A stretch of 64,000 nucleotides of DNA from Salinimicrobium tongyeongense. GTDB taxonomy: Bacteria; Bacteroidota; Bacteroidia; Flavobacteriales; Flavobacteriaceae. Position 1 is the stretch's first letter. Each line of letters begins with the position of its first letter. The notes below the pieces were generated by a model, which did not search any database, was not told the origin of the DNA, and worked only from the letters and a program-made list of their open reading frames with translations. The stretch covers positions 434,001 to 498,000 of the forward strand of contig NZ_CP069620.1 of the NCBI RefSeq assembly GCF_026109735.1, written 5' to 3'. Below, in pieces: positions 24,842 through 33,730 of the stretch. The position numbers and the translations under genes were made by a program.

Positions 24842-27247
24842 ATGTCTGAGAAAGAAAAACTGTCAAACAAGGAACAACAGGAAAACCAAAACAAAGCCCT
24901 GAATTCCCAGGCCCAGACCGGAGCCGAAAAGACAGAGAAAAATGCTGAAAAAGCTTCCGAGGAGAAAGAGGAGCGAGATTCCATTGCAGATGCTATGGTA
25001 GACGAGTCTAAAGCGAGTGAAGACAGGAGAAAGGCCGAACCCGGCTCCTCTGCCGAATCGCTTTTGGAAGGTGACGATGAGGGGGAAGAGCAGCCGGCTT
25101 CTCAGAAAAAAGAAACTACGCCAACTCCCAATAAAACTGCGGGTAACCCAGCTGCTTCAGAAGAAAAGGAAAGCAAGGATATTGAAGATGCCATGGTAGA
25201 TGAAGCCAGGTCTACCGAAGATAGAAAGGGACTTGAACCTGTTACCTCACCCGAATCGGCTTTAGAAAGCGACCATGAAGATGAAGAGCCTTCAGCCAAT
25301 GCAGGGGAGAAAACTTCCGAAGAAAAATCGGAAGCCAAAAATCCCTTTTTTGACACCTCAGGTACGGGAACTTCCAATGAAAAAGTGCAAGATTCTTCCG
25401 AAGAAAATAATGAGCCTACTGAGGACCAACCACAGCAAAAAGCAGCCCGTGATGCCCAAAGCGAAATGGATGATGCCGTTGCTGAAGACAGTGAAGACGA
25501 AGCCACTGCCGAGCGTCATGGCATAGAGAAGAAAGATTACCACGCCATGAGCAAGGAAGCCCTTGCCGATGAACTGGAAAAACTGCTCAAAAACGAAAAA
25601 GTACAGGCAATTAAAGAGCACGTTGAAGAAATACGGGCCGAGTTTAATGCCAAACAAGACGAGGAAATTGAAGAGAAAAAAGAAGAATTCCTGGCCGATG
25701 GCGGGAATATTATTGACTTCCACTACTCTACTCCCTTAAAAAAGCGCTTTAATTCGCTGTATTTTGACTATAAGGAAAAAAGGAACAAACACTACCAGCA
25801 GCTCAAGCAGGACCTCAATAAAAACTTGGAAAAAAGGCTGGAGATCATTGAAGAACTGAAGGGCCTTATTGATGTTGAAGAGAATATCAATACCACTTAC
25901 AAGCATTTTAAAGACCTGCAGGACCGCTGGAAAACAGCAGGATCAATTCCGCGGGATAAGTACAACACCGTGTGGAATACTTATCACCACCACGTAGAGA
26001 ATTTTTACGATTTTCTGCACCTCAACCGCGAGTTTAGGGACCTCGACTTTAAACACAACCTTGAGCAGAAATTAAAGATCATAACCCGCGCAGAAGAGCT
26101 TACACAGGAGCCAGACACCAACCGTGCGTTTAGGGAGCTGCAAATGCTGCACAAAATGTGGAAAGAAGACCTTGGCCCCGTAGAAAAAGAGTACAGGGAA
26201 GATATCTGGCAAAAATTCAGCGAGGCCACAAAGCAGATCCACGATAAGAGACAGGAGTACTTCGCGCAGCTGGAAAAGGATTTTGAGAAGAACCTTGAGA
26301 AAAAGCAGCAAATCATAGATCAGATAAAAAGCATTGCTTCGGAAAAATATACTTCCCACAAGCAATGGCAACAGAAGATTACTGAAGTTGAGGCTTTAAG
26401 AGAGGCGTTCTTCAATGCTGGAAAGGTGCCGCGGCATGTCAATGACGAGACCTGGAAGAAATTCAAGGAAGCAGTGCGCAGCTTTAACCGCAACAAAAAT
26501 GCATTTTACAAGAACCAGAAAAAAGAACAGTACGACAACCTTGAGAAAAAACAGGAACTGGTAAGGATTGCCGAAGAACATAAAGATAGCGAGGACTTTA
26601 AAGTCACTACGCCGCTTATGAAAAAGATCCAGACCGACTGGAAGAATATTGGCCATGTGCCCCGCAAAGACAGCGATAAGATCTGGAAAAAGTTCAAAGC
26701 TGCCTGTAACCACTACTTTGACCGACTGCACGCTTCCCGAAATGAAGAAAACAAGGAAGAAAACGAGGCTTTTGATCAAAAGAAAGACCTGCTTGATAAG
26801 CTAAAGAATATTGAACTTACCGGCGATCGCAAACAGGATCTTCCCACCATCAAAAACTTTATTGAGGAGTGGAAGAAACTGGGCCGTGTGCCGCACAGCA
26901 AACGCTATATTGAAGGAAAGTTCAACAAAGCCCTTGACCAGGCTTTTGACAAGCTGGATCTGGATAAGAAACAGAGCGAAATGCTCAAGTACGAGAACAA
27001 AGTACAGGCCCTTGAGAATTCTGATGATTCAAGAAAGCTGAACAACGAGCATTATTTCCTCACCAAAAAGATCGAGGAAACAAAAGCCGAAATTAGGCAG
27101 CTGGAGAACAACCTACAGTTCTTTTCAAATGTAGATGATAAGAATCCCGTGGTGCAGGAAGTTCACAAAAACATCCGCAACCACAAGGAACAGCTAAAGA
27201 TCTGGAAAGAAAAGCTCGAAAAAGTAAAGTCACTTTACGACGAATAG
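24842..27247 (+). CDS. DUF349 domain-containing protein with acidic N-terminal repeat
   Basis: This 801-residue cytoplasmic protein has a low-complexity acidic N-terminus (about 1-230), then a series of DUF349 helical repeats. Each repeat has a W-K pattern such as FKDLQDRWKTAGSIPRDKYN, LREAFFNAGKVPRHVNDETW, IQTDWKNIGHVPRKDSDKIW and FIEEWKKLGRVPHSKRYIEG. The acidic part holds a tandem duplication: IADAMVDESKASEDRRKAEP and IEDAMVDEARSTEDRKGLEP. DUF349 function is unknown. ATG at 24842 was preferred to the TTG three codons upstream. Its terminator is interrupted by an IS element. Confidence 0.85.
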   Translation: MSEKEKLSNKEQQENQNKALNSQAQTGAEKTEKNAEKASEEKEERDSIADAMVDESKASEDRRKAEPGSSAESLLEGDDEGEEQPASQKKETTPTPNKTAGNPAASEEKESKDIEDAMVDEARSTEDRKGLEPVTSPESALESDHEDEEPSANAGEKTSEEKSEAKNPFFDTSGTGTSNEKVQDSSEENNEPTEDQPQQKAARDAQSEMDDAVAEDSEDEATAERHGIEKKDYHAMSKEALADELEKLLKNEKVQAIKEHVEEIRAEFNAKQDEEIEEKKEEFLADGGNIIDFHYSTPLKKRFNSLYFDYKEKRNKHYQQLKQDLNKNLEKRLEIIEELKGLIDVEENINTTYKHFKDLQDRWKTAGSIPRDKYNTVWNTYHHHVENFYDFLHLNREFRDLDFKHNLEQKLKIITRAEELTQEPDTNRAFRELQMLHKMWKEDLGPVEKEYREDIWQKFSEATKQIHDKRQEYFAQLEKDFEKNLEKKQQIIDQIKSIASEKYTSHKQWQQKITEVEALREAFFNAGKVPRHVNDETWKKFKEAVRSFNRNKNAFYKNQKKEQYDNLEKKQELVRIAEEHKDSEDFKVTTPLMKKIQTDWKNIGHVPRKDSDKIWKKFKAACNHYFDRLHASRNEENKEENEAFDQKKDLLDKLKNIELTGDRKQDLPTIKNFIEEWKKLGRVPHSKRYIEGKFNKALDQAFDKLDLDKKQSEMLKYENKVQALENSDDSRKLNNEHYFLTKKIEETKAEIRQLENNLQFFSNVDDKNPVVQEVHKNIRNHKEQLKIWKEKLEKVKSLYDE

Positions 27248-27266
27248 CATTCTCTACCAAAAAAAA

Positions 27267-27289
27267 GCACCCTCAAAAATGACATTTTT
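27267..27289 (+). terminator. Left half of an IS-split terminator
   Basis: GCACCCTCAAAAATG followed by ACATTTTT lies 20 bp after the DUF349 stop. It is the 5' arm and start of the 3' arm of a hairpin whose remaining part is at 28701-28724. Joining the two flanks across the IS rebuilds a perfect 15-bp stem followed by nine T. Confidence 0.75.
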
Positions 27290-27332
27290 AGAGTGCCCCC
27301 AAAAAGTTAGACACTTATTGGGGGCATTTTTT

Positions 27333-27851
27333 ATGGATAAAAGAGTAAAGTATGACTATAAATTTAAAAGGACTATAGTCTTAGAAGTTATCAAGAAGGG
27401 ATTATCGTGTTATTCAGTAGGTAACAAGCATGGTCTACGTAAGTCATTAGTGCAAAAATGGGTTAGGTTTTATAAGGCTCACGGTGCTAAAGGATTACGA
27501 CCTATTAGAAATAAATATTCAGAAAAATTTAAGGCGAGAGTAGTTCTGGAGATGAAAGAGAAATCTCTATCTTACCAAGAAACTTGTGTGCTCTTCAAGA
27601 TTCCAACCGAGGAAACCTTTAAGCGATGGTTGAAGATTTATGAAGAGAAAGGGCCAGAAGGTTTATCAATAGAAAAACGAGGAAAACCTAAATCTATGCC
27701 TAGAAAGCCTAAAAAACCTATGACCCGAGAGGAGCAACTTTTGGATGAGTTAGCTGATCTTAAAGCAGAAAATGCTTATCTAAAAAAGCTTCATGCCTTA
27801 GTTCAATCAGAAAAAGAGAAAGAAGAAAAACGCAAATCATCCAGGAATTAA
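27333..27851 (+). CDS. IS3-family transposase OrfA (helix-turn-helix)
   Basis: This 172-residue protein contains two helix-turn-helix modules (YDYKFKRTIVLEVIKKGLSC and NKYSEKFKARVVLEMKEKSL). A basic PRKPKKP linker and a leucine-zipper-like end (ELADLKAENAYLKKLHALVQ) follow. This is the classic OrfA layout of the IS150 group. ATG at 27333 was chosen; upstream in-frame sequence is the IS end. An A-AAA-AAG heptamer at 27782-27788 lies in frame near its end and would allow -1 frameshifting into OrfB. Confidence 0.9.
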   Translation: MDKRVKYDYKFKRTIVLEVIKKGLSCYSVGNKHGLRKSLVQKWVRFYKAHGAKGLRPIRNKYSEKFKARVVLEMKEKSLSYQETCVLFKIPTEETFKRWLKIYEEKGPEGLSIEKRGKPKSMPRKPKKPMTREEQLLDELADLKAENAYLKKLHALVQSEKEKEEKRKSSRN

Positions 27852-28669
27852 GGCAAGAGCATGCGCTAGAAAAACTACTAAAGCATGCCGGGATGGCACG
27901 TAGTACCTTTTACTATCACTTAAAGGCCAGTAAACAGGATAAGTATGAGGTTCTTCGTAAAGAAATCAGATCTATATATGATCTACACAAGGGACGCTAT
28001 GGGTACAGGAGAATCCAGTTAACTCTGAAGAACAAAGGCTATGTAGTGAATCACAAGACTGTGTTTAAGCTCATGCAGGAGCTAGGGATCAGCAGTTTGA
28101 TAAGGGTCAAGAAATATACTTCCTACAGAGGAAACCAAGGGAAAATAGCGGCTAACTTGTTAAAGCAAAATTTTAAAGCCGATAGACCTAACCTAAAATG
28201 GGCAACTGATGTTACAGAGTTCAAAGTCAAAGACAAAAAGCTTTATTTATCACCTATTATAGATCTCTTCAATGGAGAAGTCCTAAGCTTTACCATCTCT
28301 GAGAGACCTAATTTTAAACAGGTAATGGATATGATTAATAAGTGTAGCAAACAGGAAAAACAGGGGCTTATTCTTCATTCTGACCAAGGATGGCAGTATC
28401 AAATGAAGCAATATCAAAAGACCCTACAGAAAAAGAACATCACCCAAAGCATGTCGAGAAAAGGAAACTGTTTAGACAATGCCGTGGCAGAAAACTTCTT
28501 TGGAACTCTAAAATCTGAGCTGTATTACCTAAATCAATATAACACTGTAGATCAACTAAAGCAGGATATAAAAGATTATATAAAATACTACAATTATGAC
28601 AGAATAAGACTAAACCTAAATGGAATGAGCCCGATACAATATCGAGCTCACGTAGAAAATTTAATCTAA
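27788..28669 (+). CDS. IS3-family transposase OrfB (rve integrase), made by -1 frameshift
   Basis: This is the DDE transposase part. The frame is open from just after the slippery heptamer at 27782-27788. It carries the family N-terminus IIQELRQEHALEKLLKHAGM, then ARSTFYYHLK. HTH_21 GRYGYRRIQLTLKNKGYVVN is followed by the rve core, with Asp in KWATDVTEF, Asp in LHSDQGWQYQ and Glu in AVAENFFGTLKSE. There is no ATG/GTG/TTG before 27893, yet family residues precede it, so expression as an OrfAB fusion is expected. It appears intact. Confidence 0.9.
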   Translation, partial: ASCLSSIRKRERRKTQIIQELRQEHALEKLLKHAGMARSTFYYHLKASKQDKYEVLRKEIRSIYDLHKGRYGYRRIQLTLKNKGYVVNHKTVFKLMQELGISSLIRVKKYTSYRGNQGKIAANLLKQNFKADRPNLKWATDVTEFKVKDKKLYLSPIIDLFNGEVLSFTISERPNFKQVMDMINKCSKQEKQGLILHSDQGWQYQMKQYQKTLQKKNITQSMSRKGNCLDNAVAENFFGTLKSELYYLNQYNTVDQLKQDIKDYIKYYNYDRIRLNLNGMSPIQYRAHVENLI

Positions 28670-28700
28670 TTATAAACCGTCCAACTTTTGGGGGCTAGTC

Positions 28701-28724
28701 CATTTTTGAGGGTGCTTTTTTTTT
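28701..28724 (+). terminator. Right half of the IS-split terminator with T-tract
   Basis: CATTTTTGAGGGTGC (28701-28715) is the exact complement of the arm at 27267-27281 and is followed by nine T (28716-28724). This is the displaced 3' arm of the DUF349 gene's terminator. Confidence 0.75.
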
Positions 28725-28747
28725 GGGACAGCATTGAATATTTATAA

Positions 28748-28790
28748 GTTTAGTCCTTTAATAATCGGTATGGTTATTAAAGGACTAAAC
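28748..28790. terminator. Perfect 17-bp hairpin after ccsBA
   Basis: GTTTAGTCCTTTAATAA (28748-28764) and its complement (28774-28790) form a 17-bp stem with a 9-base loop. It lies 25 bp beyond the stop of the minus-strand cytochrome maturation gene, so it is a likely terminator or 3' stabilising hairpin. The following bases on the minus strand are AT-rich but not a clean T-run. Confidence 0.65.
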
Positions 28791-28814
28791 AATCTACAAA
28801 CTGCCCACTAATCA

Positions 28815-31800
28815 TTATTTTCTCTTCTTCTTAATATAATCTGCAGTTAGCCTGCTGCGGTTTCCTTTTTTGTAGTATTTGGTGAACCTCCAGTAAGAAA
28901 CAGCACCTAAAATGGCCACTACCACTACAGAATAATACACAAAGCTTGGTGTAATCACTTTATCTCCGCTGGCATAAGAATGTAGGCCGGATAGGTAGAA
29001 ATTTACCCCAAAATAGGTCATCATGATACTGGCAAATGAAACTACTGCCATAAAATTGAACAACCAGCGGCTTCTCATTCCCGGCACCAGGCGCATGTGA
29101 ATCACAAACGCGTAGACCATAATACTTACCAAAGCCCAGGTCTCTTTTGGATCCCAGCCCCAGTAACGCCCCCAGCTTTCATTGGCCCACTGCCCTCCAA
29201 GGAAGTTCCCGATGGTCAACATCACCAAACCAATGGTAAGCGCCATTTCGGTAATAATCGTTATTTCTTTGATGGTAAGGTCCATCTTCTTTTTATTGTT
29301 TTTGGTGGTAAAGATCATGAGGACCAAAGCTACCGCCCCCAGGATCATCCCCAGGGTAAACGGCCCGTAACTACCTACAATAACCGAAACGTGAATCATT
29401 AACCAGTAAGAATCGAGTACCGGTTGCAAATTGGCAATAGAGGGATCCATCCAGTTCCAGTGTGCGATCATCAGGATCATGGAGGTCACAAAAGCCGTAG
29501 ATGCAAGGGTAAGGTCGCTTTTTCTTCCAAAGAGCAATCCAAAGAGCATGGTTGCCCAGCCCACATAGATCATAGACTCGTAAGCGTCGCTCCAGGGAGC
29601 ATGGCCCGAGACGTACCAACGCGCAATAAGGCCTGCTGTATGCAGCACAAAGAAAATAACTATGGCTGCTTTACTCAGCGTGATCAATAAGCGTATAGCT
29701 TTACTGTCTTTAAAGATCTGGAAGATCACAAAGATCAACATAAGCACCCCTGCAATCATGTACATTGAAAAGAGGTTCCTGAAAATGTCATATTTGTTGT
29801 ATAAAATCTCTGTTTCCAGTTTCTTTTCTGAAGGGATTACTTCTCCTCCAAATTTTTTCTGAAAGCCTTTTATACTGTTCAGCAGTTCGTTGGCCTGAGT
29901 GTAATCTCCGGTCTTTTTTGCGGTTTGTAAAGCGCTGAAGTACATTGGAAGGATTTGCCTGGTATATACAGAATCCATTCCTTTAAACCCGGCCTCGGCA
30001 GCTTCTGGGAACGAAACCCACTTGTCGTTCTCGTGTCCCGGGATTGGAAAGATCCTAAGGATTTTTCCCTGCAGGGCATTGTAAAGCAAGTTCACCCGCC
30101 TGTCGGTTTCTATAAAGTCTTTTTCAAATTGATCGGGCACCGCGGCCATGTAGGCGCGCTCCAGGTAAGGAGAGAGCTTATAGTTTCCTTCCCTGTCAAA
30201 AAAGCTGGTTAGCGCGATAAATTTCTGATCTTCGGGCACACCTACAATATGCCTGATGCTGTCATTATCCTTTTTAACATTTATCACCGGTACATTGTAC
30301 CACATGGTAGGATTTTCGGTAAGGGAGATCATCACCTGGTCCGCTGTCAATCCTTCATAATCATCACTTTTACTCAGTTTCCGAAGCAATTCAGAAGAAT
30401 ATGTGTTTACAGGCTTCATCCTTCCGCCGGCATCCTGCACTACGAGCCTTCCAAACTCTGCCGCATGCTCTTTGGTAACCACATTGGCCTTAATAATCGA
30501 GTCTATCCTGGCTTTAGGAATGGTAAGCGGATTTTCATGTTCATGTGCTTCTTCCTGCGCAAAACCTGCTGTTGTAGAGAACAGCACCAGTAAAATACCG
30601 GTAATACTGGCTTTTTTCTTCTTCACTTTTTCAAGCATTTGTTTAAGTTCCCCAAACCTCGAACCTTTGGCAAATAAAATCCACATAAGGCCTATGTATA
30701 GCAGCGTGTAACCAATATAAGTAATCCAGGTGCCCCAAAAATCGTGGTTTACCGAAAGAACGGTTCCTTTTTCATCGGGATCAAAAGAGGCCTGGAAGAA
30801 CCTGTAGCCTTCGTAATCGAGTACGTGGTTCATAAAAATTTCGTAATCAAAAGATTGTTCTTCATCAATAACGGTCACCTTACTTTTAAAGGAAGAATAG
30901 CTTTTATCTGTTCCCGGATATTTTTCAGCAATAAAATCGTTCAGTTTTATAGAGAATGGCAGCTCGTATTCTTTGGAGCCATACCTCACGTAAAATTCGA
31001 GACCGCCCAGGTTGAGTTTTATAGGATCGGTGATCATACCTTTTCCACCCAGTAGTTTCACGGTCTCAGATGCTCCTGCGGTGCTCACCCTCACTACGGC
31101 AGCATCCTGCTGACCTTCGGTCTTTTCTTCGGTAGGAATGACGTCATACCTCCCTTTAATCACAGGATCGGGCAGGACAAACTGCATCCCGGCCATGTTG
31201 TAGAGAGAACGCAGCAAAAGCGTTTGTACAGAATCGGCTGCAACCTGGCCTTGAAGCTGATCGGCCATTCGCATGTAGGTGCCTTCAAAAGGAGAAGAGA
31301 TGGTGTATTCGCCATCTTCATGGGTTATGTTAATCGCTCCTTCGGTAGGTTTGTTAAAGGCGAACAGCACATTGTGGATGTTGCTAACCTCCCCTTCCTT
31401 AATGTAGTGGTCGTGGCGGTTTCCACCTCCGGCTTCCACGATCTTGAGGTAATTTTCACCTTCGGGATCTTCTACCAGGCCTTCTTCGGCGCCGTGAATG
31501 TAATCTATGATCTCCAGTTTTACCGGCTGCCCGTTATAATCGGTGTTAAAAGTAAATTCATTGGAAGCTCCGGGTGCCAGCAGCACTTCATTCTCCACTA
31601 CCCTTCGGCGCGGCTGCCCGTCAATTTCGCCGTCAATAAAGGTGGTCAAAAATGTCTTTTCTGAAAGGAAAGTATTTTCGGTAGCCCCTTCCCTAATGGG
31701 CATCATGCCTTCGTAGCTTATGTACCGGGTCACAAAAGCCCCCACCAGGATAAAAATAAAAGAAAGGTGAAGTAACAGGGAAGACCATTTCTCCTTTTTA

Positions 31801-32015
31801 TGAAGGCGGTAACGGAAAATATTCCCCACAAAGTTTACCACAAACAGCGCCATTATCACTTCAAACCACAGGGCATTGTAAATCCAGACTTTGGCGGTTT
31901 CTGTACTGTACCAGTTTTCTATAAAAGTTCCCAGGCCCAGTGCCACGGCAAATACGATAAAAAGGAAGGCCATAAGGCGGGTGGAGAAGATGATAGAAGC
32001 TATTTTTTTCTGCAT
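28815..32015 (-). CDS. ccsA: Fused cytochrome c biogenesis protein CcsB-CcsA (ResB-ResC)
   Basis: This 1066-residue inner-membrane protein of System II delivers heme and ligates it to apocytochrome c. The ResB/CcsB-like half (about 1-480) has N-terminal helices (LMAFLFIVFAVALGLGTFIE) and a large periplasmic domain ending in a membrane helix (TWITYIGYTLLYIGLMWILF). The CcsA half ends in multiple helices with the heme-binding tryptophan-rich signature GRYWGWDPKETWALVSIMVY and histidines in HAPWSDAYESM and IHVSVIVGSYG. Such fusions are usual in Bacteroidota and epsilonproteobacteria. It is a single gene. Confidence 0.93.
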   Translation of the reverse strand: MQKKIASIIFSTRLMAFLFIVFAVALGLGTFIENWYSTETAKVWIYNALWFEVIMALFVVNFVGNIFRYRLHKKEKWSSLLLHLSFIFILVGAFVTRYISYEGMMPIREGATENTFLSEKTFLTTFIDGEIDGQPRRRVVENEVLLAPGASNEFTFNTDYNGQPVKLEIIDYIHGAEEGLVEDPEGENYLKIVEAGGGNRHDHYIKEGEVSNIHNVLFAFNKPTEGAINITHEDGEYTISSPFEGTYMRMADQLQGQVAADSVQTLLLRSLYNMAGMQFVLPDPVIKGRYDVIPTEEKTEGQQDAAVVRVSTAGASETVKLLGGKGMITDPIKLNLGGLEFYVRYGSKEYELPFSIKLNDFIAEKYPGTDKSYSSFKSKVTVIDEEQSFDYEIFMNHVLDYEGYRFFQASFDPDEKGTVLSVNHDFWGTWITYIGYTLLYIGLMWILFAKGSRFGELKQMLEKVKKKKASITGILLVLFSTTAGFAQEEAHEHENPLTIPKARIDSIIKANVVTKEHAAEFGRLVVQDAGGRMKPVNTYSSELLRKLSKSDDYEGLTADQVMISLTENPTMWYNVPVINVKKDNDSIRHIVGVPEDQKFIALTSFFDREGNYKLSPYLERAYMAAVPDQFEKDFIETDRRVNLLYNALQGKILRIFPIPGHENDKWVSFPEAAEAGFKGMDSVYTRQILPMYFSALQTAKKTGDYTQANELLNSIKGFQKKFGGEVIPSEKKLETEILYNKYDIFRNLFSMYMIAGVLMLIFVIFQIFKDSKAIRLLITLSKAAIVIFFVLHTAGLIARWYVSGHAPWSDAYESMIYVGWATMLFGLLFGRKSDLTLASTAFVTSMILMIAHWNWMDPSIANLQPVLDSYWLMIHVSVIVGSYGPFTLGMILGAVALVLMIFTTKNNKKKMDLTIKEITIITEMALTIGLVMLTIGNFLGGQWANESWGRYWGWDPKETWALVSIMVYAFVIHMRLVPGMRSRWLFNFMAVVSFASIMMTYFGVNFYLSGLHSYASGDKVITPSFVYYSVVVVAILGAVSYWRFTKYYKKGNRSRLTADYIKKKRK

Positions 32016-32142
32016 CGAAGACTTGCTTTAATAAATGCCGCAAAAGTAAGGAATTTATAGGGATTAAAAATTGCTAAAATGCCATATTTATACGGCTGCA
32101 GCAGCAGCCCCGGGAGTAAAAGAAATTTGGTATTTTAGCCGT

Positions 32143-32907
32143 ATGATTGAGATGGTACTTTTGGGATCGGGCAATGTTGCCACACACCTCTTCAAGGCTT
32201 TTTCTGCTTCGGAAGGAATACGTGTAAAACAGGTTTATAATCACTCTGAAAAAAGCCTGGAGTTCTTCAGAAATAAATGCGCCGTAACCACTGAAATATC
32301 CCAGCTGGCAGCGGCCGACATTTACCTCATGGCACTAAAGGATGACGTAATTCCTGAAATGTCAGAAAAACTGAAGGATCTAGAAGCACTCGTAGCCCAC
32401 ACCTCGGGTTCGGTTGCTCTTGATGCCCTTAAAGCCTGCCCCCGCAGAGCTGTTTTTTATCCGCTTCAGACTTTCTCAAAAAACAACGCGGTGAATTATT
32501 CCGAGATCCCGTTTTGCCTGGAAGCTGCCAATCCAAAAGACCTGGAAACACTAAAAAAACTTGCGCAAAAAGTTTCGGGAAAGAGTTACGAGATCTCTTC
32601 GGAACAAAGAAAAAAACTGCATCTTTCGGCCGTGTTCATCTGTAATTTTGTAAACCACCTTTATGCGGTGGGCGAACAAATTTGTGAACAAAACCACATG
32701 CCTTTTGACATTTTAAAGCCCCTAATTGCCGAAACAGCCGGGAAAGTACAACATGCTTCTCCCGCCAAAGTGCAAACCGGCCCCGCCATCAGGAATGATC
32801 AATCTACCATACAAGCCCATCTGGAACTGCTGGAAGAGGGCGAAAACAAAAAAATATACGAACTATTAACTTCAGCAATTAAAACCTTCCATGGAAAAAA
32901 GCTATAA
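32143..32907 (+). CDS. Rossmann-like and DUF2520 domain-containing protein
   Basis: This 254-residue protein has an N-terminal NAD(P)-binding GxGxxA motif (MVLLGSGNVATHLFKAF) and a second block ADIYLMALKDDVIPEM. A C-terminal helical DUF2520 domain has AVFICNFVNHLYAVGEQICE and ETAGKVQHASPAKVQTGPAI. It resembles F420/NADP oxidoreductase-like and ketopantoate-reductase-like dehydrogenases, but substrate is unknown. ATG at 32143 is the first start compatible with the fold. It overlaps kdsC by 17 bp. Confidence 0.85.
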   Translation: MIEMVLLGSGNVATHLFKAFSASEGIRVKQVYNHSEKSLEFFRNKCAVTTEISQLAAADIYLMALKDDVIPEMSEKLKDLEALVAHTSGSVALDALKACPRRAVFYPLQTFSKNNAVNYSEIPFCLEAANPKDLETLKKLAQKVSGKSYEISSEQRKKLHLSAVFICNFVNHLYAVGEQICEQNHMPFDILKPLIAETAGKVQHASPAKVQTGPAIRNDQSTIQAHLELLEEGENKKIYELLTSAIKTFHGKKL

Positions 32908-33403
32908 AGAATTCCTTGCCCAAATCACCACTTTTATTTTTGACGTAGACGGCGTGCTCACCGATGGTTCCATCCAGATTAGCACCAACGGCGAACTGCT
33001 GCGCACCATGAACATCAAAGATGGCTACGCGATGAAATATGCTCGCGAAAAAGACTACACCATCTGTATCATTTCCGGAGGAAAGAACGAGGGCGTCCGC
33101 TCCCGACTCAAAGGCCTTGGAATTACCGACATTTACCTGGGTTGCCCCGATAAGGTGGAGCAAATGGAAGAATTCTTTGATATTTATGATATAAAACCCC
33201 AGGAAGTACTCTATATGGGAGACGACCTGCCTGATTTATATGCCATGAAAAAAGTTGGCCTGCCCTGTTGCCCGCAAGATGCCGCACCCGAAATCAAAGA
33301 GGCTTCCCGCTATATCTCTCATAAAAAGGGCGGAAAAGGCTGCGTGCGCGACGTGATTGAGCAGGTTCTAAAAGTACAGGGAAAATGGAACGACCACCAA
33401 TGA
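32891..33403 (+). CDS. kdsC: 3-deoxy-D-manno-octulosonate 8-phosphate phosphatase-like HAD protein
   Basis: This 170-residue C0-type HAD phosphatase (no cap domain) has the nucleophile motif FIFDVDGVLTDG (D18, D20) and motif II IISGGKNEGVR. A lysine occurs in GCPDKVEQ, and motif IV is YMGDDLPDLYAM. These match KdsC, which dephosphorylates KDO-8-P for lipid A-core synthesis. kdsB is 10 kb downstream on the other strand. It overlaps the previous gene by 17 bp and ends in an ATGA overlap with the SMR gene. Confidence 0.88.
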   Translation: MEKSYKEFLAQITTFIFDVDGVLTDGSIQISTNGELLRTMNIKDGYAMKYAREKDYTICIISGGKNEGVRSRLKGLGITDIYLGCPDKVEQMEEFFDIYDIKPQEVLYMGDDLPDLYAMKKVGLPCCPQDAAPEIKEASRYISHKKGGKGCVRDVIEQVLKVQGKWNDHQ

Positions 33404-33726
33404 ACTGGTTGCTCCTCATCATTGCCGGATTATTTGAAGTAGGTTTCGCCACCTGCCTTGGCAAAGCCAGGGAAGCCACCGGCAGCGCAGCTTTCTGGTG
33501 GATGGCGGGCTTCTTTCTATGCCTTAGCCTGAGCATGTCTTTGCTGTACAAGGCCACCCAAACCCTGCCCATTGGAACCGCCTATGCGGTATGGACGGGA
33601 ATAGGCGCGTTTGGCACCGTCTTGATTGGCATCTTTGTATTCAAGGAACCTGTACATTTTTGGCGCCTGTTCTTCCTTTTCACCCTTATCGCCTCCATCA
33701 TCGGGCTCAAATTTGTATCTGTTTAA
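33400..33726 (+). CDS. SMR-family exporter, SugE/Gdx-like
   Basis: This 108-residue four-helix small multidrug-resistance protein has the essential membrane glutamate in the first helix (LLIIAGLFEVGFATCLGKAR). The TM3-4 block LPIGTAYAVWTGIGAFGTVL, then IGIFVFKEP, is closer to SugE/Gdx guanidinium exporters than to EmrE. ATG at 33400 makes an ATGA overlap with kdsC and gives the standard N-terminus MNWLLLIIAG. An upstream in-frame ATG at 33385 is less likely. Confidence 0.87.
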   Translation: MNWLLLIIAGLFEVGFATCLGKAREATGSAAFWWMAGFFLCLSLSMSLLYKATQTLPIGTAYAVWTGIGAFGTVLIGIFVFKEPVHFWRLFFLFTLIASIIGLKFVSV

Positions 33727-33730
33727 AGCC

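Larger units (their letters stand above)
27290..28702 (+). mobile_element. IS3-family insertion sequence, IS150-like
   Basis: This element of about 1.41 kb has terminal inverted repeats: TGCCCCCAAAAAGTTAGACA on the left (27294 on) and, read inward from the right end, AGCCCCCAAAAGTTGGAC (28696 down to 28679). It encodes OrfA and OrfB in the -1 relationship. It is more AT-rich than its neighbours. CATTTTT occurs on both flanks (27283-27289 and 28701-28707), consistent with a short target duplication. The exact end base is uncertain by a few positions because of the T-run. Confidence 0.88.

Noticed and set aside
28748-28790. Second IS end or attachment site beside the IS element
   Set aside because: The 17-bp palindrome shares no sequence with the IS inverted repeats and sits at the 3' end of the cytochrome maturation gene, where a terminator is expected.
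33385-33399. Earlier ATG for the SMR exporter
   Set aside because: It adds MERPP inside kdsC; the ATG at 33400 gives the usual family N-terminus and an ATGA overlap.
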